The notes: generated by a model not told the origin, from the letters alone. A stretch of DNA of 64,000 nucleotides from Anaerotalea alkaliphila (GCF_010179735.1 NZ_JAAEEH010000003.1:1-64000), one strand, 5' to 3'. Shown: positions 26,066 to 37,513, numbered from the stretch's first letter. Translations and numbers: made by a program.

Positions 26066-28387
26066 ATGGAAGAGGAAAATATCATCATCGTGCCCATGGT
26101 GGCGCTGCGGGGAATCAATGTGTTCCCCAAGATGCTGGTGCATTTCGATGCGAAAAGGGAACAGTCCGTCCGGGCATTGGAAAAAGCCATGGACGGGGAC
26201 CAGCGGGTTTTTCTGGTGGCGCAGACGAACGCCAATGACGAGAAAATAGATCCGGACGAGAACCTGTATGACTGGGGGACCCTGGCCCTGATCAAGCAGA
26301 TCGTGAAGCTGCCCGGGAACGTTGTCCGCGTGCTTGTGGAAGGCCAGGAACGGGCGGAGCTGGTGGAGGTCCATCAGGACAAGGATTACCTGGAAGGCGG
26401 CATCCGGCTGGTCCCCAACCAGGTGGTGGAGATCGAACCCATGGAGAAGGAGGCCCTGCTGCGTACCGCGGTAGAGGTGATCCTGGACTACAACCAGGTC
26501 AATGCCAAAGTCTCCCAGGAGGTGCTGAACAGCCTGCTGGCCATCGGGGACATGGGGTTGCTGGCGGACAGCATCGCCACCCACCTGATCCGGCCCATGG
26601 AGAGCAAGCAGAGCATCCTCGAGGAGCTGTATCCTCTGGTGCGTCTGAAACTGGCCATCAGGATCCTGATCAATGAGATGGAAATCGAAAAGATCCAGAA
26701 GGACCTGCACCAGGAAGTGAAGAAAAAGATCGACAAAAGCCAGAAGGAATACTATCTCCGGGAGCAGATGAAGGTAATCCAGCACGAGCTGGGGGAAGGG
26801 GTGGACTTCAACGAGGAAATCGAGGAGTTCCGCCTGAAAGCCATGGAACTGGACGCCCCCGAGGAAGTCAAGGAGCGTCTGCAGAAGGAAATCAAACGCC
26901 TGCAGAAGATGGCGCCGGGCTCCGCGGAGGGTTCCGTGATCCGAAACTACATCGAAGCTCTGCTGGACCTGCCGTGGAACGTGAAGACCCAGGAAAGCAT
27001 GGACCTGAAGCGTGCCGCCAGAATCCTGGACGAGGACCATTACGGGCTGGAAAAGGTGAAGGAAAGGATTGTGGAGCACCTGGCTGTGCGGAAGCTCTCC
27101 CGCAACACCAACACGCCCATTGTTTGCCTGGTGGGCCCTCCGGGGACAGGGAAGACCTCCATCGCAAAATCCATCGCCAGCGCCCTGCAGAGGAATTACG
27201 TGCGGATTTCCCTTGGAGGGGTCCGGGACGAGGCGGAAATACGGGGACACCGGAAGACGTACATCGGCGCCATGCCGGGCCGCTTCATCAATGCGCTGAA
27301 ACAGGCCGGCAGCAGCAACCCCCTACTGCTGCTGGATGAAATCGACAAGATGAGCAGCGACATGCGGGGGGACCCGTCGGCGGCCCTTTTGGAGGTCCTG
27401 GACGGGGAGCAGAACAGCAAGTTCAGGGACCACTTCATCGAACTGCCGGTGGACCTGTCGGACGTGCTCTTCATCGCCACGGCCAACAGCCTCAGGAGCA
27501 TCCCCAGGCCCCTGCTGGACCGCTTGGAAATCATCGAAATCAGCAGCTATACGGAGAACGAGAAGCTGCACATCGCCAAAGGCCATCTGGTGCGCAAGCA
27601 GATGGAGAAGCACGGGCTCGCCCCCGGGCAGCTGCGGATCAGCCCCAAGGCCATGTCCAAAATCATCAACGAGTACACCCGGGAAGCCGGGGTGCGGGAC
27701 CTGGAGCGGAGGATCGGGGAGTTGTGCCGTAAAGCCGCGAAGGAAGTGATGCTGGACGAGAAGGCCAAGGTCCAGGTGACGGAAAAGAACCTGAAGTCCC
27801 TGCTGGGCACCCCCAGATACCGGTACGACAAGATCAGCCAGACTCCCCAGGTGGGGGTGGCAAGAGGGCTTGCCTGGACGGAGGTGGGAGGCGACACCCT
27901 CTCCATCGAGGTGAACGTGATGCCGGGAAAGGGACAATTTGAAATCACCGGACAGATCGGGGACGTGATGCGGGAATCCGCAAAGGCGGCGCTCAGCTAC
28001 ATCCGGTCCAGGGGAGCCCAGCTGGGATTGGATCCGGATTTCTACAGCAAGAAGGACATCCACATCCACATTCCGGAAGGGGCGGTGCCCAAGGACGGGC
28101 CAAGCGCAGGGATCACCCTGGCCACAGCCGTCATCTCCGCCTTCCTGGAAAAACCGGTGGATCCCCAGGTGGCCATGACCGGAGAAATCACCCTCCGGGG
28201 ACGGGTCCTGCCCATCGGCGGATTGAAGGAGAAGATCCTTGCAGCCAAGCGGGCGGGAATCAGGAAGGTCCTTGTTCCCATCGACAACAAGAGGAATGTG
28301 GAGGAAATCGCAGGGGAAGTGAAGGAAGGCATTGAAATCGTCTTCGTCTCCAGCATGGATGAAGTGCTGAAGGAAACGCTGTCATAG
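26066..28387 (+). CDS. lon: ATP-dependent protease Lon
   Basis: 773 residues: N-terminal substrate domain (from [20 protein letters not shown]), coiled-coil linker, AAA+ domain with Walker A GPPGTGKT and Walker [11 protein letters not shown], and the C-terminal peptidase with the catalytic Ser in [12 protein letters not shown] and Lys in [22 protein letters not shown] places the ATG at 26066. Length is normal for LonA. Confidence 0.97.
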   Translation: MEEENIIIVPMVALRGINVFPKMLVHFDAKREQSVRALEKAMDGDQRVFLVAQTNANDEKIDPDENLYDWGTLALIKQIVKLPGNVVRVLVEGQERAELVEVHQDKDYLEGGIRLVPNQVVEIEPMEKEALLRTAVEVILDYNQVNAKVSQEVLNSLLAIGDMGLLADSIATHLIRPMESKQSILEELYPLVRLKLAIRILINEMEIEKIQKDLHQEVKKKIDKSQKEYYLREQMKVIQHELGEGVDFNEEIEEFRLKAMELDAPEEVKERLQKEIKRLQKMAPGSAEGSVIRNYIEALLDLPWNVKTQESMDLKRAARILDEDHYGLEKVKERIVEHLAVRKLSRNTNTPIVCLVGPPGTGKTSIAKSIASALQRNYVRISLGGVRDEAEIRGHRKTYIGAMPGRFINALKQAGSSNPLLLLDEIDKMSSDMRGDPSAALLEVLDGEQNSKFRDHFIELPVDLSDVLFIATANSLRSIPRPLLDRLEIIEISSYTENEKLHIAKGHLVRKQMEKHGLAPGQLRISPKAMSKIINEYTREAGVRDLERRIGELCRKAAKEVMLDEKAKVQVTEKNLKSLLGTPRYRYDKISQTPQVGVARGLAWTEVGGDTLSIEVNVMPGKGQFEITGQIGDVMRESAKAALSYIRSRGAQLGLDPDFYSKKDIHIHIPEGAVPKDGPSAGITLATAVISAFLEKPVDPQVAMTGEITLRGRVLPIGGLKEKILAAKRAGIRKVLVPIDNKRNVEEIAGEVKEGIEIVFVSSMDEVLKETLS

Positions 28388-28405
28388 AGGAAGGAGCACA
28401 CGGGA

Positions 28406-29008
28406 ATGAAGGTGCACAATGTTTTTTTGGAGGCGGTGGGGACGAAGATGGACCAGTATCCCGCCGAAGGGTTGCCGGAAATCGCCTTCGTAGGCAAGTC
28501 CAACGTGGGGAAATCCTCCCTGATCAACGGCCTGATCAACCGGAAGGCCCTGGCCAGGACCTCCGGCCAGCCGGGCAAGACCCAGACGATCAATTTCTAC
28601 AATGTGGAGCAGAAACTGCTCTTCGTGGACCTGCCGGGCTATGGCTATGCCAAGGTGTCCAAGGACCATAGGGCAAAGTGGGCCCATATGATCGAGACCT
28701 ATCTGTTGAACCGCCAGGTGCTCCGGCTGATGGTGGTGCTGGTGGACATCCGCCACGAGCCGGGGGAACATGACAAGATGATGGTGGACTGGGTGCAGGC
28801 CAACGGGTTCACCCCACTGGTGGTGGCCACCAAGGCGGACAAGCTCAGCAAGAACCAGGTCCAGAAGCATGTGGGCAGGATAAGAAAAGGACTCTCCCTG
28901 AAGGAGAGTCCCATCATCCCGTTTTCCTCGGTGACGAAACAGGGGAAGGAAAAGATCTGGGAGGCAATTGAGGAAGCCCTGGTCCAGGATGCGAAAATCA
29001 CCCCATGA
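28406..29008 (+). CDS. engB: Ribosome biogenesis GTP-binding protein EngB (YsxC)
   Basis: 200-residue GTPase needed for 50S assembly. P-loop GKSNVGKS (residues 30-37), G3 DLPGYGYA, G4 TKAD, G5 SSVTKQG; ARTSGQPGKTQTINFYN is the family switch region. It follows lon by 18 bases, the usual clostridial order, and overlaps the convergent DUF4364 gene by 11 bases. Confidence 0.95.
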   Translation: MKVHNVFLEAVGTKMDQYPAEGLPEIAFVGKSNVGKSSLINGLINRKALARTSGQPGKTQTINFYNVEQKLLFVDLPGYGYAKVSKDHRAKWAHMIETYLLNRQVLRLMVVLVDIRHEPGEHDKMMVDWVQANGFTPLVVATKADKLSKNQVQKHVGRIRKGLSLKESPIIPFSSVTKQGKEKIWEAIEEALVQDAKITP

Positions 29009-29525
29009 GGAGCGTTTCCAGCAGCAGCTTGTAGACGAGATGGCTGTTCTTTTCCCATAGGTTGCAGATCCTTACAGCTTGGTCTTTTTCGACGACCTCC
29101 ACGGAGACGTCGATCAAGACCTTTTTGTTTTCTTTCGCAACACAATGGACCAAAAAAGAGCCGTCCGACTGGGGGACGTATTCCGCATGCAACTCGCTTT
29201 CGGAACGGATCTTGTATTTGTTCTTCTTCAGGAAGTCGAGGATTTCCTCCTTGGTGCTTTCCGGAATCCGGTTTTCGAAATATTCCAGCGTCTCCAGCCC
29301 TTCGGGGGCGATTTCGTACAAAGTGAAGTGCTCCAGGGAGACGGTGCGGATCATGTCGTTTTCCAGCATCTGCCCGATGTACTCCTGCAGGGAAAAGTAG
29401 TTCGTATACCCCTTCTCCAGGATGTATTCGGAAATTTGGGAACCGGACAAAGGCATGTCCACATTTTTGATCATATAAAGAATCATCAGTTTGTTGAGGC
29501 TGATTTCATAACTTCCTGCGTGCAT
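28998..29525 (-). CDS. DUF4364 family protein
   Basis: 175 residues; a winged-helix-like N-terminal half (EISLNKLMILYMIKNVDMPL, SGSQISEYILEKGYTNYFSL) and a mixed C-terminal half, matching DUF4364, a family found mainly in Clostridia and possibly a transcription regulator by fold. AGGAGGG is 5 bases before the ATG at 29525. A TAAAAT box with upstream TG lies near 29580 on the minus strand, divergent from the next gene's promoter. Confidence 0.85.
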   Translation of the reverse strand: MHAGSYEISLNKLMILYMIKNVDMPLSGSQISEYILEKGYTNYFSLQEYIGQMLENDMIRTVSLEHFTLYEIAPEGLETLEYFENRIPESTKEEILDFLKKNKYKIRSESELHAEYVPQSDGSFLVHCVAKENKKVLIDVSVEVVEKDQAVRICNLWEKNSHLVYKLLLETLLMG

Positions 29526-29641
29526 GACTACCCTCCTGGAGGTGGAAACCTTGTTGCCGTTTGGATTGGACCACTTCCATTTTAGCAGAAAACTCCGGGC
29601 AAGTCATCCCCAATCGGAGACGAACCCCTGCCATGCCTGCA

Positions 29642-29670
29642 TTGACAGGAGACCGGACGCCCGCTATAAT
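29642..29670 (+). promoter_or_regulatory. Consensus sigma-A promoter of the glycosyltransferase gene
   Basis: TTGACA (29642-29647), 17 bases, TATAAT (29665-29670): a perfect match, so high basal expression is expected. Confidence 0.85.
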
Positions 29671-29709
29671 GGAAACAATGAACGCAGATGATAAGAAAGG
29701 CTGGAGCCG

Positions 29710-30843
29710 ATGAGAGTCATGCATTTGATCAGCGGCGGGGATACCGGGGGCGCGAAGACCCATGTGATCACCCTGCTAAGAGAGTTGAAAAACCACATGG
29801 ACATAGAACTGGTTTGCCTGGCGGAGGGGGTCTTCGCCCGGGAAGCGGAACAGGCCGGCATCAGGACGACGGTGGTGCGCCAGAACTCCCGGTTCGACTT
29901 CAGCGTGCTGAGGCAGATCCGGGAACGGATGGACCGGCAGCGGACCCAGGTCCTCCATTGCCATGGAGCCAGGGCCAATTTCATCGGAAGCCTGCTGAAA
30001 AGCTCCCTGGACATCCCCCTGGTCACCACGATCCACAGCGATTTCGAGCATGATTTCGACAACCACCTGCTGAAGAAGCTGGTGTTCACCACCCTGAACA
30101 AGGCCAGTCTGCGGAAGATGGACCATTATCTGGCGGTGACAGAGAATTTCAAGGACATGCTGGTATCCAAGGGATTTCCGGAAAGGAAGATCCATGTCAT
30201 CTACAACGGGATTGCCCTGGCCGGAAGTACGGCGGGATCCGGCAGGGAGGAGTTCCTGGAGGGCGTGGGACTTAGGGACGTAAGTGGACAATATCTGGTG
30301 GGGTGCGCCACCAGGCTCCATCCGGTGAAGGGGGTCGACGTGCTCCTGAAGGCAGCGAAGCGGGTGGTCCGTTCGGAAAAGGGGATCCACTTCATCATCG
30401 CCGGATTCGGGGACCCGAAATACACCAGATTCGTCCAGGACTATATCCGCGACAACCGCCTGGGGGAAAGGGTGCACCTCATCGGATTCATCCAGGACAT
30501 CCATGGGTTCTACAATTCCATCGACCTGAACGTGCTGCCCTCCTACAGCGAGAGCTTCCCCTACGCCCTTCTGGAAGGCGGCCTCCACGGCTTGCCCACT
30601 GTGGCGTCCAAGGCCGGGGGCGTGGTGGAAATGATCGAGGACGGCAAGTCGGGAATCCTCTTCGAAGTGGGGGACGACAAGGGACTGGCCAAGGCGGTCC
30701 TGGCCATGGCGAAGGACAGGCGGAAGGCGGCGGCCCTAGGGGCCAGCTTCCGGGAGAGGATCCGGGAGAACTTTTCCGACGTCTCCATGGGGGAGCGCCA
30801 CCGGAGCATCTACGAGGACATCATCCGCAGGAGCAAGGGATAG
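29710..30843 (+). CDS. Glycosyltransferase family 4 protein
   Basis: 377-residue GT-B transferase. The N-terminal half begins MRVMHLISGGDTGGAKTHV with the glycine-rich acceptor loop; the C-terminal half has VGCATRLHPVKGVDVLLKA and the nucleotide-sugar E-x7-E motif in PSYSESFPYALLEGG. Likely role in wall or capsule glycan synthesis, but it stands alone, 11 kb from the polysaccharide cluster. The weak GGAG site is 4-7 bases before the ATG. Confidence 0.9.
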   Translation: MRVMHLISGGDTGGAKTHVITLLRELKNHMDIELVCLAEGVFAREAEQAGIRTTVVRQNSRFDFSVLRQIRERMDRQRTQVLHCHGARANFIGSLLKSSLDIPLVTTIHSDFEHDFDNHLLKKLVFTTLNKASLRKMDHYLAVTENFKDMLVSKGFPERKIHVIYNGIALAGSTAGSGREEFLEGVGLRDVSGQYLVGCATRLHPVKGVDVLLKAAKRVVRSEKGIHFIIAGFGDPKYTRFVQDYIRDNRLGERVHLIGFIQDIHGFYNSIDLNVLPSYSESFPYALLEGGLHGLPTVASKAGGVVEMIEDGKSGILFEVGDDKGLAKAVLAMAKDRRKAAALGASFRERIRENFSDVSMGERHRSIYEDIIRRSKG

Positions 30844-30874
30844 GAACGGATGGCAGTTGGCCCATAGAGTAAAG

Positions 30875-30907
30875 AAAACAGCCACATGGGGAGCATGTGG
30901 CTGTTTT
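30875..30907 (+). terminator. Terminator after the glycosyltransferase gene
   Basis: Perfect 14-bp stem (30875-30888 with 30894-30907), 5-base loop, ending TTTT. It isolates the nif region from upstream transcription. Confidence 0.9.
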
Positions 30908-31386
30908 GATGAGGGGAGTATAAATAATTAATAAGGGGTTATAAGTGCGTCATACCAGCCCATTTTAGGGGAGGGACTGATATAAACACAACTGTATTAT
31001 AAACCATCCGACTTCCCATTGCAAGCAGAAAATTGCTTTGAAGGATGAAAAACATAGTATCCGCATCAAAAAAATGGGGATTCTTTTCCCGGGCCAGGGA
31101 AATCGTCGGACAAATCCCCGGAGAAGGCCGGAAATGACGCCAAACAAGAAGGATTGTCGACAAGAGGATAAAAAAAGGGGGCTGGCGCTGGAATTGAAAG
31201 AATATATGGAATGCACATAAAGGCGTATGGTTCAAAAGGGAATGCGCACCGTTCAGCGAAGGAAGAAGGAGATGGGCGCGGAGAAATGTAGAAACATGCA
31301 CAATGCACCGCCGGTCCAAAGGCGTTGGTATGGGCGGATTGCCATGCCGTCTTCCGCCCTCCAGGAGAGACGGCAAAAAAATGCTG
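30908..31386. other. Gene-free region upstream of nifH
   Basis: About 480 bases, richer in A/T than its surroundings, with no frame that has both a ribosome site and family resemblance. A 60-codon frame at 31038-31220 starts with TTG and lacks a ribosome site. Visible structures: nested inverted repeats GGGGATT/AATCCCC (31076-31082, 31113-31119) enclosing TTTCCC/GGGAAA, the palindrome TTGTCGACAA (31154-31163), and a GCCGTCT/AGACGGC stem around 31347-31375. I saw no sigma-54 type -24/-12 site. Confidence 0.5.
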
Positions 31387-31415
31387 TTGCATTCCGTCTG
31401 GCGTTGTGATAAAGT
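31387..31415 (+). promoter_or_regulatory. Candidate promoter of the nif operon
   Basis: TTGCAT (31387-31392), 17 bases, TAAAGT (31410-31415) preceded by TGA as in extended -10 promoters. Match is modest, but the position puts the transcript start at about 31421, exactly at the first leader hairpin. Confidence 0.4.
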
Positions 31416-31420
31416 ACGTC

Positions 31421-32402
<982 letters not shown>

Positions 32403-32417
32403 GAGGAGGATGAAGAG

Positions 32418-32741
32418 ATGAAGTTGGTTAGAGCGATTATCAGACCCGACAAGGCAGGCGTGGTTTTGGACGAACTGAAGGATGCAGGTTTTCCCGCGGT
32501 CACCAAGGTGGACGTGGTGGGAAGAGGCAAGCAAAGGGGGATGAAGGTGGGGAATGTCCACTACGACGAGATCCCCAAGGAGATGCTGCTGATGGTGGTG
32601 GAAGACGAGGACGTGGAAATGGTGGTCGCCCTGATCGGGAAGAATGCGAAGACAGGGGAAGGGGCCTTCGGGGACGGAAAGATTTTCATTTCAGAAGTAG
32701 AGGAGGCCTATACCGTAAGTTCCGGAATGGCCGGACTATAG
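32418..32741 (+). CDS. nifI1: Nitrogenase-specific PII protein NifI1
   Basis: 107-residue PII-like protein (GlnB family, NifI1 branch). Contains MKLVRAIIRPDKAGVVLDEL, a T-loop with GRGKQRGMKVGN, and the C-terminal TGEGAFGDGKIFISEVEEAY typical of PII. Together with NifI2 it binds NifDK and switches activity off in response to 2-oxoglutarate and ATP levels, as shown in methanogens. Position between nifH and nifD is diagnostic. Confidence 0.94.
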   Translation: MKLVRAIIRPDKAGVVLDELKDAGFPAVTKVDVVGRGKQRGMKVGNVHYDEIPKEMLLMVVEDEDVEMVVALIGKNAKTGEGAFGDGKIFISEVEEAYTVSSGMAGL

Positions 32742-32751
32742 GAGGTGCAGC

Positions 32752-33135
32752 ATGAAGGAAATCTTGGCATTCATCAGGATCAACAAGATCAACGACACGA
32801 AAAAGGCTCTGGCGGACGGGGGGTACTTCCCCATGACCTGCAGGAAGGTCTACGGACGGGGCAAGCAGAAAGTGGATTATGAGCTCATAGAGGAGCTGGT
32901 GGAAAGGGACGAGACCGTACCCCCCAGCGTCAAGGAAACCATTTCCGAAAACCACAGGCTGGTGGCGAAAAGGTATCTGGGCATCGTCGTGGACGATGGG
33001 GATGTGGCTCCGGTGGTGAAGATCCTCATAGAGGCGAACCAGACAGGCAGCATGGGAGACGGCAAGATTTTTGTAACCCCCATAGATGAAGCCGTCCGGA
33101 TCCGGACGGGAGAACGCGGCATAGAGGCCCTTTAG
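32752..33135 (+). CDS. nifI2: Nitrogenase-specific PII protein NifI2
   Basis: 127-residue PII paralogue with the longer T-loop of the NifI2 branch (KVYGRGKQKVDYELIEELVE through RLVAKRYLGIVVDD) and the C-terminal GSMGDGKIFVTPIDEAVRIR. It forms hetero-oligomers with NifI1. Start preceded by AGGAGGTG, 10 bases after nifI1. Confidence 0.94.
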   Translation: MKEILAFIRINKINDTKKALADGGYFPMTCRKVYGRGKQKVDYELIEELVERDETVPPSVKETISENHRLVAKRYLGIVVDDGDVAPVVKILIEANQTGSMGDGKIFVTPIDEAVRIRTGERGIEAL

Positions 33136-33152
33136 GCCAGGAGGTGATTGGG

Positions 33153-34769
33153 ATGTCAGGAAACAAGAAGGTGATCGACAAGATCTTGGATGTATACCCA
33201 GCCAAGGTCATGAAAAACAGGAAGGAGCACATGCTGCTCAAGGACGGTGGGAAAATCCAGGAGATCGCGGCCAACACCAGGACGATACCGGGAATCATCA
33301 CCAACAGGGGATGCTGCTACGCAGGATGCAAAGGCGTGGTCATCGGCCCCATCGTGGACATGGTGCACATCGTGCACGGCCCGGTAGGCTGCTCCTACTA
33401 CGCCTGGGGAACCAGACGGAACAAGGGGAAGGCCAGGGAGAACGGGAAAAACTTCCTCAACTACTGCTTCACGACGGACATGCAGGAAAGCGACATCGTG
33501 TTCGGGGGGGAGAAGAAACTGATGGCGGCCATCGACGAGGCTGTGGAGATCTTCAACCCCAGGGCGATATCCATTTCGGCAACCTGCCCTGTAGGCCTCA
33601 TCGGGGACGACATCCACAAGGTGGCCAAGAACGCCAAGGAGAAGCACGGGATTCCCGTATTGTCGTTCAGCTGCGAGGGGTACAAGGGCGTCAGCCAGTC
33701 GGCCGGACACCACATCGCAAACAACAAGCTCATGCAGGAAGTGGTGGGCACGATGGACGCCGAAAAGAAGACCTTCTCCATCAACCTTCTGGGAGAGTAC
33801 AACATCGGCGGGGACGAATGGGAGATCTCCAGGGTGCTGCAGAAGATCGGCTACAACGTGGTCTGCACCATGACGGGAAACGGCAGCTACGACGACATCG
33901 CCAAGTCCCACAATGCGGACCTGAACCTGGTCCAATGCCACCGCTCCATCAACTACATCGCGGACATGATCGAAACCAAATACGGGCTGCCCTGGATGAA
34001 GGTGAACTTCATCGGCGTGGAGAACTTCACCCAGTCCCTGCGGAACATGGCCAAGTTCTTCGGAGATCCGGAGCTGCTGGCAAGGACGGAGGAGGTGATT
34101 GCGGAAGAGACATCGGACATCGAGGAGGAGATGGAAACCATCCGCCAGAAGCTGGAGGGCAAGACGGCCGTATTGTATGTGGGCGGTTCCAGGGCCCATC
34201 ACTACCAAGGATTGCTGAAGGAATTGGGCATCTCCACAGTGGTTGCGGGATATGAATTCGCCCATCGGGACGACTACGAGGGAAGGGACATCATCCCCTA
34301 CATCAAGATCGACGCGGACAGCAGGAACATCGAGGAAATCAAGGTGGAAAAGGACGAGAAGAACTACTTCCTCCGGATTCCGGAAGACCGCCTGGAGGAG
34401 CTGAAAAAGGAGCTGCCCTTCAACCAATACGAGGGATTGATCAAGGACATGGAGGACGGTTCCCTGGTCATCGACGACCTGAACCACATCGAGACGGAAA
34501 TCATCGTGAAGGCATTGAAACCCAGCATCGTGGGCTCCGGCGTCAAGGACAAGTACATCATCCAGAAGATGGGCGTCTATTCCAAGCAGCTGCACTCCTA
34601 CGACTATTCGGGACCCTATGCGGGCTACAAGGGCGCAATCAACTTCGCCCGGGACATCGCCGCAGGCATGCTGACGCCGGCCTGGTCCTACATCACGGCA
34701 CCCTGGAGGAAAGAACCCCTCCTGACAGGCAAAGTTTCAAACATGGAAGGAGCTGAGAGCGCATGTTAG
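33153..34769 (+). CDS. nifD: Nitrogenase molybdenum-iron protein alpha chain
   Basis: 538 residues. P-cluster ligands Cys54 (NRGCCYAGC), Cys80 (GPVGCSYY) and Cys145 (ATCPVGLIGDD); FeMo-cofactor ligands Cys262 (LVQCHRSINYI) and His481 (KQLHSYDYSG). Residues about 370-435 form the extra segment known from the C. pasteurianum alpha chain. GAGGTGA decides the ATG at 33153. It overlaps nifK by 7 bases. With these ligands it is a Mo-type enzyme; no anfG or vnfG is present. Confidence 0.97.
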   Translation: MSGNKKVIDKILDVYPAKVMKNRKEHMLLKDGGKIQEIAANTRTIPGIITNRGCCYAGCKGVVIGPIVDMVHIVHGPVGCSYYAWGTRRNKGKARENGKNFLNYCFTTDMQESDIVFGGEKKLMAAIDEAVEIFNPRAISISATCPVGLIGDDIHKVAKNAKEKHGIPVLSFSCEGYKGVSQSAGHHIANNKLMQEVVGTMDAEKKTFSINLLGEYNIGGDEWEISRVLQKIGYNVVCTMTGNGSYDDIAKSHNADLNLVQCHRSINYIADMIETKYGLPWMKVNFIGVENFTQSLRNMAKFFGDPELLARTEEVIAEETSDIEEEMETIRQKLEGKTAVLYVGGSRAHHYQGLLKELGISTVVAGYEFAHRDDYEGRDIIPYIKIDADSRNIEEIKVEKDEKNYFLRIPEDRLEELKKELPFNQYEGLIKDMEDGSLVIDDLNHIETEIIVKALKPSIVGSGVKDKYIIQKMGVYSKQLHSYDYSGPYAGYKGAINFARDIAAGMLTPAWSYITAPWRKEPLLTGKVSNMEGAESAC

Positions 34770-36130
34770 ATCTTACACCCAAAAAAAGAACCGAGAGAAG
34801 CAATTTGAAGGTGAACCCGGCCAAGACCTGCCAACCCATCGGAGCCATGTACGCCGCTCTGGGGATCCACAAATGTCTGCCCCACAGCCACGGCTCCCAA
34901 GGCTGCTGCTCCTACCACAGGATGCACCTGACCAGGCACTACAGGGATCCCATCGTAGCCTCCACCAGTTCCTTCACCGAAGGATCCTGCGTGTTCGGAG
35001 GAAAGGCCAACCTCTCCAAAGGGATCGAAAACGTGTTTGAAATCTACAACCCGGACATCATCGCGGTGAACACCACCTGCCTTTCCGAGACCATCGGGGA
35101 CGACCTGACGGAAATCATCCGGGCGACCAAGATCCCCGAAGGCAAAAAGGTGATCTACGCCAACACCCCCAGTTATGTGGGCTCCCATGTCACCGGTTTC
35201 GCCAACATGGCGAAGGCCATGGTGACCCACCTCTCCAAAAAGACGGCGGAGGGCAGCAACGGAAAGGTGAACCTCATCCCGGGATATGTGGAACCCAGCG
35301 ACATGATGGAAATCAAGCGTCTGGCAAAGCTCCTGAAGGTGCCGAACACCATGTTCCCGGACACCAGCAACGTGGTCTCCACCCCCAACACGGGGAAATA
35401 CGAGATGTACCCGGAGGGAGGGACTCCCATCGCCGACATTGTGGACGCGGGGAACGCCAAGGCCACCATCGCCATGGGGAAATTCTGTTCCGAGCCGGCG
35501 GCATTCGAGCTTGAAAAGCTCTGCGAGGTGCAGCCTCATGTGCTCAAGACGCCCATCGGCATCAAGGCGACGGACGCATTCGTCATGCAGCTGCTGGAGC
35601 TGAACGGAGGCAACATCCCCAAGGAGCTGGAATTCGAACGGGGCCAGCTGGTGGACGTCATGGTGGACGTGCACAACCACTACCACGGGAAAAAGGTGGG
35701 GATCTTCGGTGATCCGGACATCATCCTGGCGGTCACGGAATTCGTCATCGACCTGGGGATGGTGCCCACCATCGTGCTGACCGGCACACCGGGCAAACAG
35801 TTCGAAGCGGAAGTTTCCGCCATGTTCGCGGAGGCCGGCCTGACGGACAGCGTCGTGATGGCGGATGCGGACCTGATGACCTTCCACCAGATGATCAAGG
35901 AAACCCCGGTGGACATGATCATCGGCAACACCTACGGCAAATTCATCGCCCGGGCGGAAGACGTGCCCCTGGTGCGGGTGGGATTCCCCATCCTGGACCG
36001 GATGGGACACAGCTATTTCCCTCTGGTGGGATACAGGGGAGCCCTGCGGCTCATTGAAAAGATCTCCAACGCCCTGTTGGACAAGATGGACATGACCTGC
36101 GCGGACGAAGACTTCGAGCTGGTGATGTAG
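34763..36130 (+). CDS. nifK: Nitrogenase molybdenum-iron protein beta chain
   Basis: 455 residues, lacking the N-terminal 50 or so residues of the Azotobacter chain, again the C. pasteurianum form. P-cluster ligands Cys23 (KTCQPIGAMYA), Cys48 (SQGCCSYHR) and Cys106 (NTTCLSETIGDD). Partner of NifD in the alpha2-beta2 protein; the start lies inside the nifD end, so translation is coupled. Confidence 0.97.
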   Translation: MLDLTPKKRTERSNLKVNPAKTCQPIGAMYAALGIHKCLPHSHGSQGCCSYHRMHLTRHYRDPIVASTSSFTEGSCVFGGKANLSKGIENVFEIYNPDIIAVNTTCLSETIGDDLTEIIRATKIPEGKKVIYANTPSYVGSHVTGFANMAKAMVTHLSKKTAEGSNGKVNLIPGYVEPSDMMEIKRLAKLLKVPNTMFPDTSNVVSTPNTGKYEMYPEGGTPIADIVDAGNAKATIAMGKFCSEPAAFELEKLCEVQPHVLKTPIGIKATDAFVMQLLELNGGNIPKELEFERGQLVDVMVDVHNHYHGKKVGIFGDPDIILAVTEFVIDLGMVPTIVLTGTPGKQFEAEVSAMFAEAGLTDSVVMADADLMTFHQMIKETPVDMIIGNTYGKFIARAEDVPLVRVGFPILDRMGHSYFPLVGYRGALRLIEKISNALLDKMDMTCADEDFELVM

Positions 36131-36145
36131 GAAGGAGGCGCATCC

Positions 36146-37513
36146 ATGGAAACAGCATCGGTCGTCATCAAGGAACGGGAGAGGTCGGTACACAAGAACG
36201 GAATGGGCCAAGCAAGCGCCATCGAATGCGACACATCCAGTGTCTCCGGTGTTGTGAGCCAGCGGGCCTGCGTCTACTGCGGCGCCCGGGTTGTCCTCAA
36301 CCCGGTCACCGACGCGGCGCACATCGTCCATGGCCCCATCGGATGCGCCGCCTACACCTGGGACATCCGGGGAAGCTTGAGCAGCAAGGAAGAGCTCTAC
36401 AGGAACAGCTTCTCCACGGACCTTAGGGAAGAGGACATCGTGTTCGGAGGGGAGATGAAGCTGGCTGCGGCCATAGACGGGATTGTGGAGAAGCACAGCC
36501 CTAAGGCCGTCTTCGTCTACTCCACCTGTGTGGTGGGCGTGATCGGGGACGATGTGGAGGCCGTCTGCCGGATGGCGGAAAAGAAGCACGACATCCCTGT
36601 CCTTCCGGTGAACTCCCCCGGTTTTTCCGGAAACAAGAAGGACGGATACAAGGCCGCCTGCAACACCATGCTCCGGCTCATGGGGGAGACAGCTGCCCCG
36701 GCCAAAGCCGGCGGCGGGGACAGGCCCCGGCTGAACTTCCTGGGGGACTTCAACCTGGCGGCGGAAGCATGGATCATCAAGGGATACTTGGAAGAGCTGG
36801 GGATCCAGGTGGTCACCTGCATCACCGGGGACGCCACGGTACAGGGGCTCAGGGATGCCACCAGGGCGGACCTGAACATCGTCCAGTGCGCGGGTTCCAT
36901 GACCTACCTGGCCAAGAGGATGGAGGAAAGGTACGGGATCCCCTATACGGGGGTCCGGTTTCTGGGCCTTTCGGACACCATCGCTTCCCTGGAGAAGATC
37001 GTGGGGCTGCTGGGGGATGCCGGGATGGAGGAGAGGCTGGAGCGGCTGGTGGCCAGACACAAGGGGCCTGTGGAAGAAGCCCTGGGGGAATACAGGCCCC
37101 GGCTGGAAGGGAAGAGGGCGGCGCTCTATGTGGGGGGAGGCTTCAAGGCCACCTCCCTCATCGCCCAATTTGGGGAGCTTGGAATCGAAACGGTGCTGGT
37201 GGGGACCCAGACGGGATCCCGGGAGGAATACGAGCATTTCAAGACCATCACCGGGGAAGGGACCGTCATCCTGGACGACACGAACCCCTCGGAACTGGAG
37301 CATTTCATCCGGGAGACGGGAGCGGAAATCCTGGTGGGAGGCGTCAAGGAGCGCCCCCTGGCCTACAAGCTGGGACTGGCCTTCGTCGACCACAACCATG
37401 AACGGAAACATCCCCTGGCAGGTTTCGAGGGGGCCTTGAACCTGGCGAAGGAAATCGACGGTACCGTCAACAGTCCCGTATGGAGACATGTGAAGAAGGA
37501 GGTGGCCAGATGA
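36146..37513 (+). CDS. nifE: FeMo-cofactor scaffold protein NifE
   Basis: 455 residues, paralogue of NifD. Conserved cysteines in RACVYCGARV, GPIGCAAYTWD and YSTCVVGVIGDD; the segment VNSPGFSGNKKDGYKAAC is the NifE signature. It forms NifEN, on which the NifB product is matured with Mo and homocitrate. AAGGAGGCG precedes the start; its end overlaps nifN as ATGA. Confidence 0.95.
   Translation: METASVVIKERERSVHKNGMGQASAIECDTSSVSGVVSQRACVYCGARVVLNPVTDAAHIVHGPIGCAAYTWDIRGSLSSKEELYRNSFSTDLREEDIVFGGEMKLAAAIDGIVEKHSPKAVFVYSTCVVGVIGDDVEAVCRMAEKKHDIPVLPVNSPGFSGNKKDGYKAACNTMLRLMGETAAPAKAGGGDRPRLNFLGDFNLAAEAWIIKGYLEELGIQVVTCITGDATVQGLRDATRADLNIVQCAGSMTYLAKRMEERYGIPYTGVRFLGLSDTIASLEKIVGLLGDAGMEERLERLVARHKGPVEEALGEYRPRLEGKRAALYVGGGFKATSLIAQFGELGIETVLVGTQTGSREEYEHFKTITGEGTVILDDTNPSELEHFIRETGAEILVGGVKERPLAYKLGLAFVDHNHERKHPLAGFEGALNLAKEIDGTVNSPVWRHVKKEVAR

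Noticed and set aside
28890-28915. Hairpin GGACTCTCC/GGAGAGTCC inside engB as a terminator
   Set aside because: It lies within the coding sequence and has no T-tract.
31038-31220. 60-codon frame in the gene-free region before nifH
   Set aside because: It starts with TTG, has no ribosome site, a very basic composition and no recognised motif; treated as chance.
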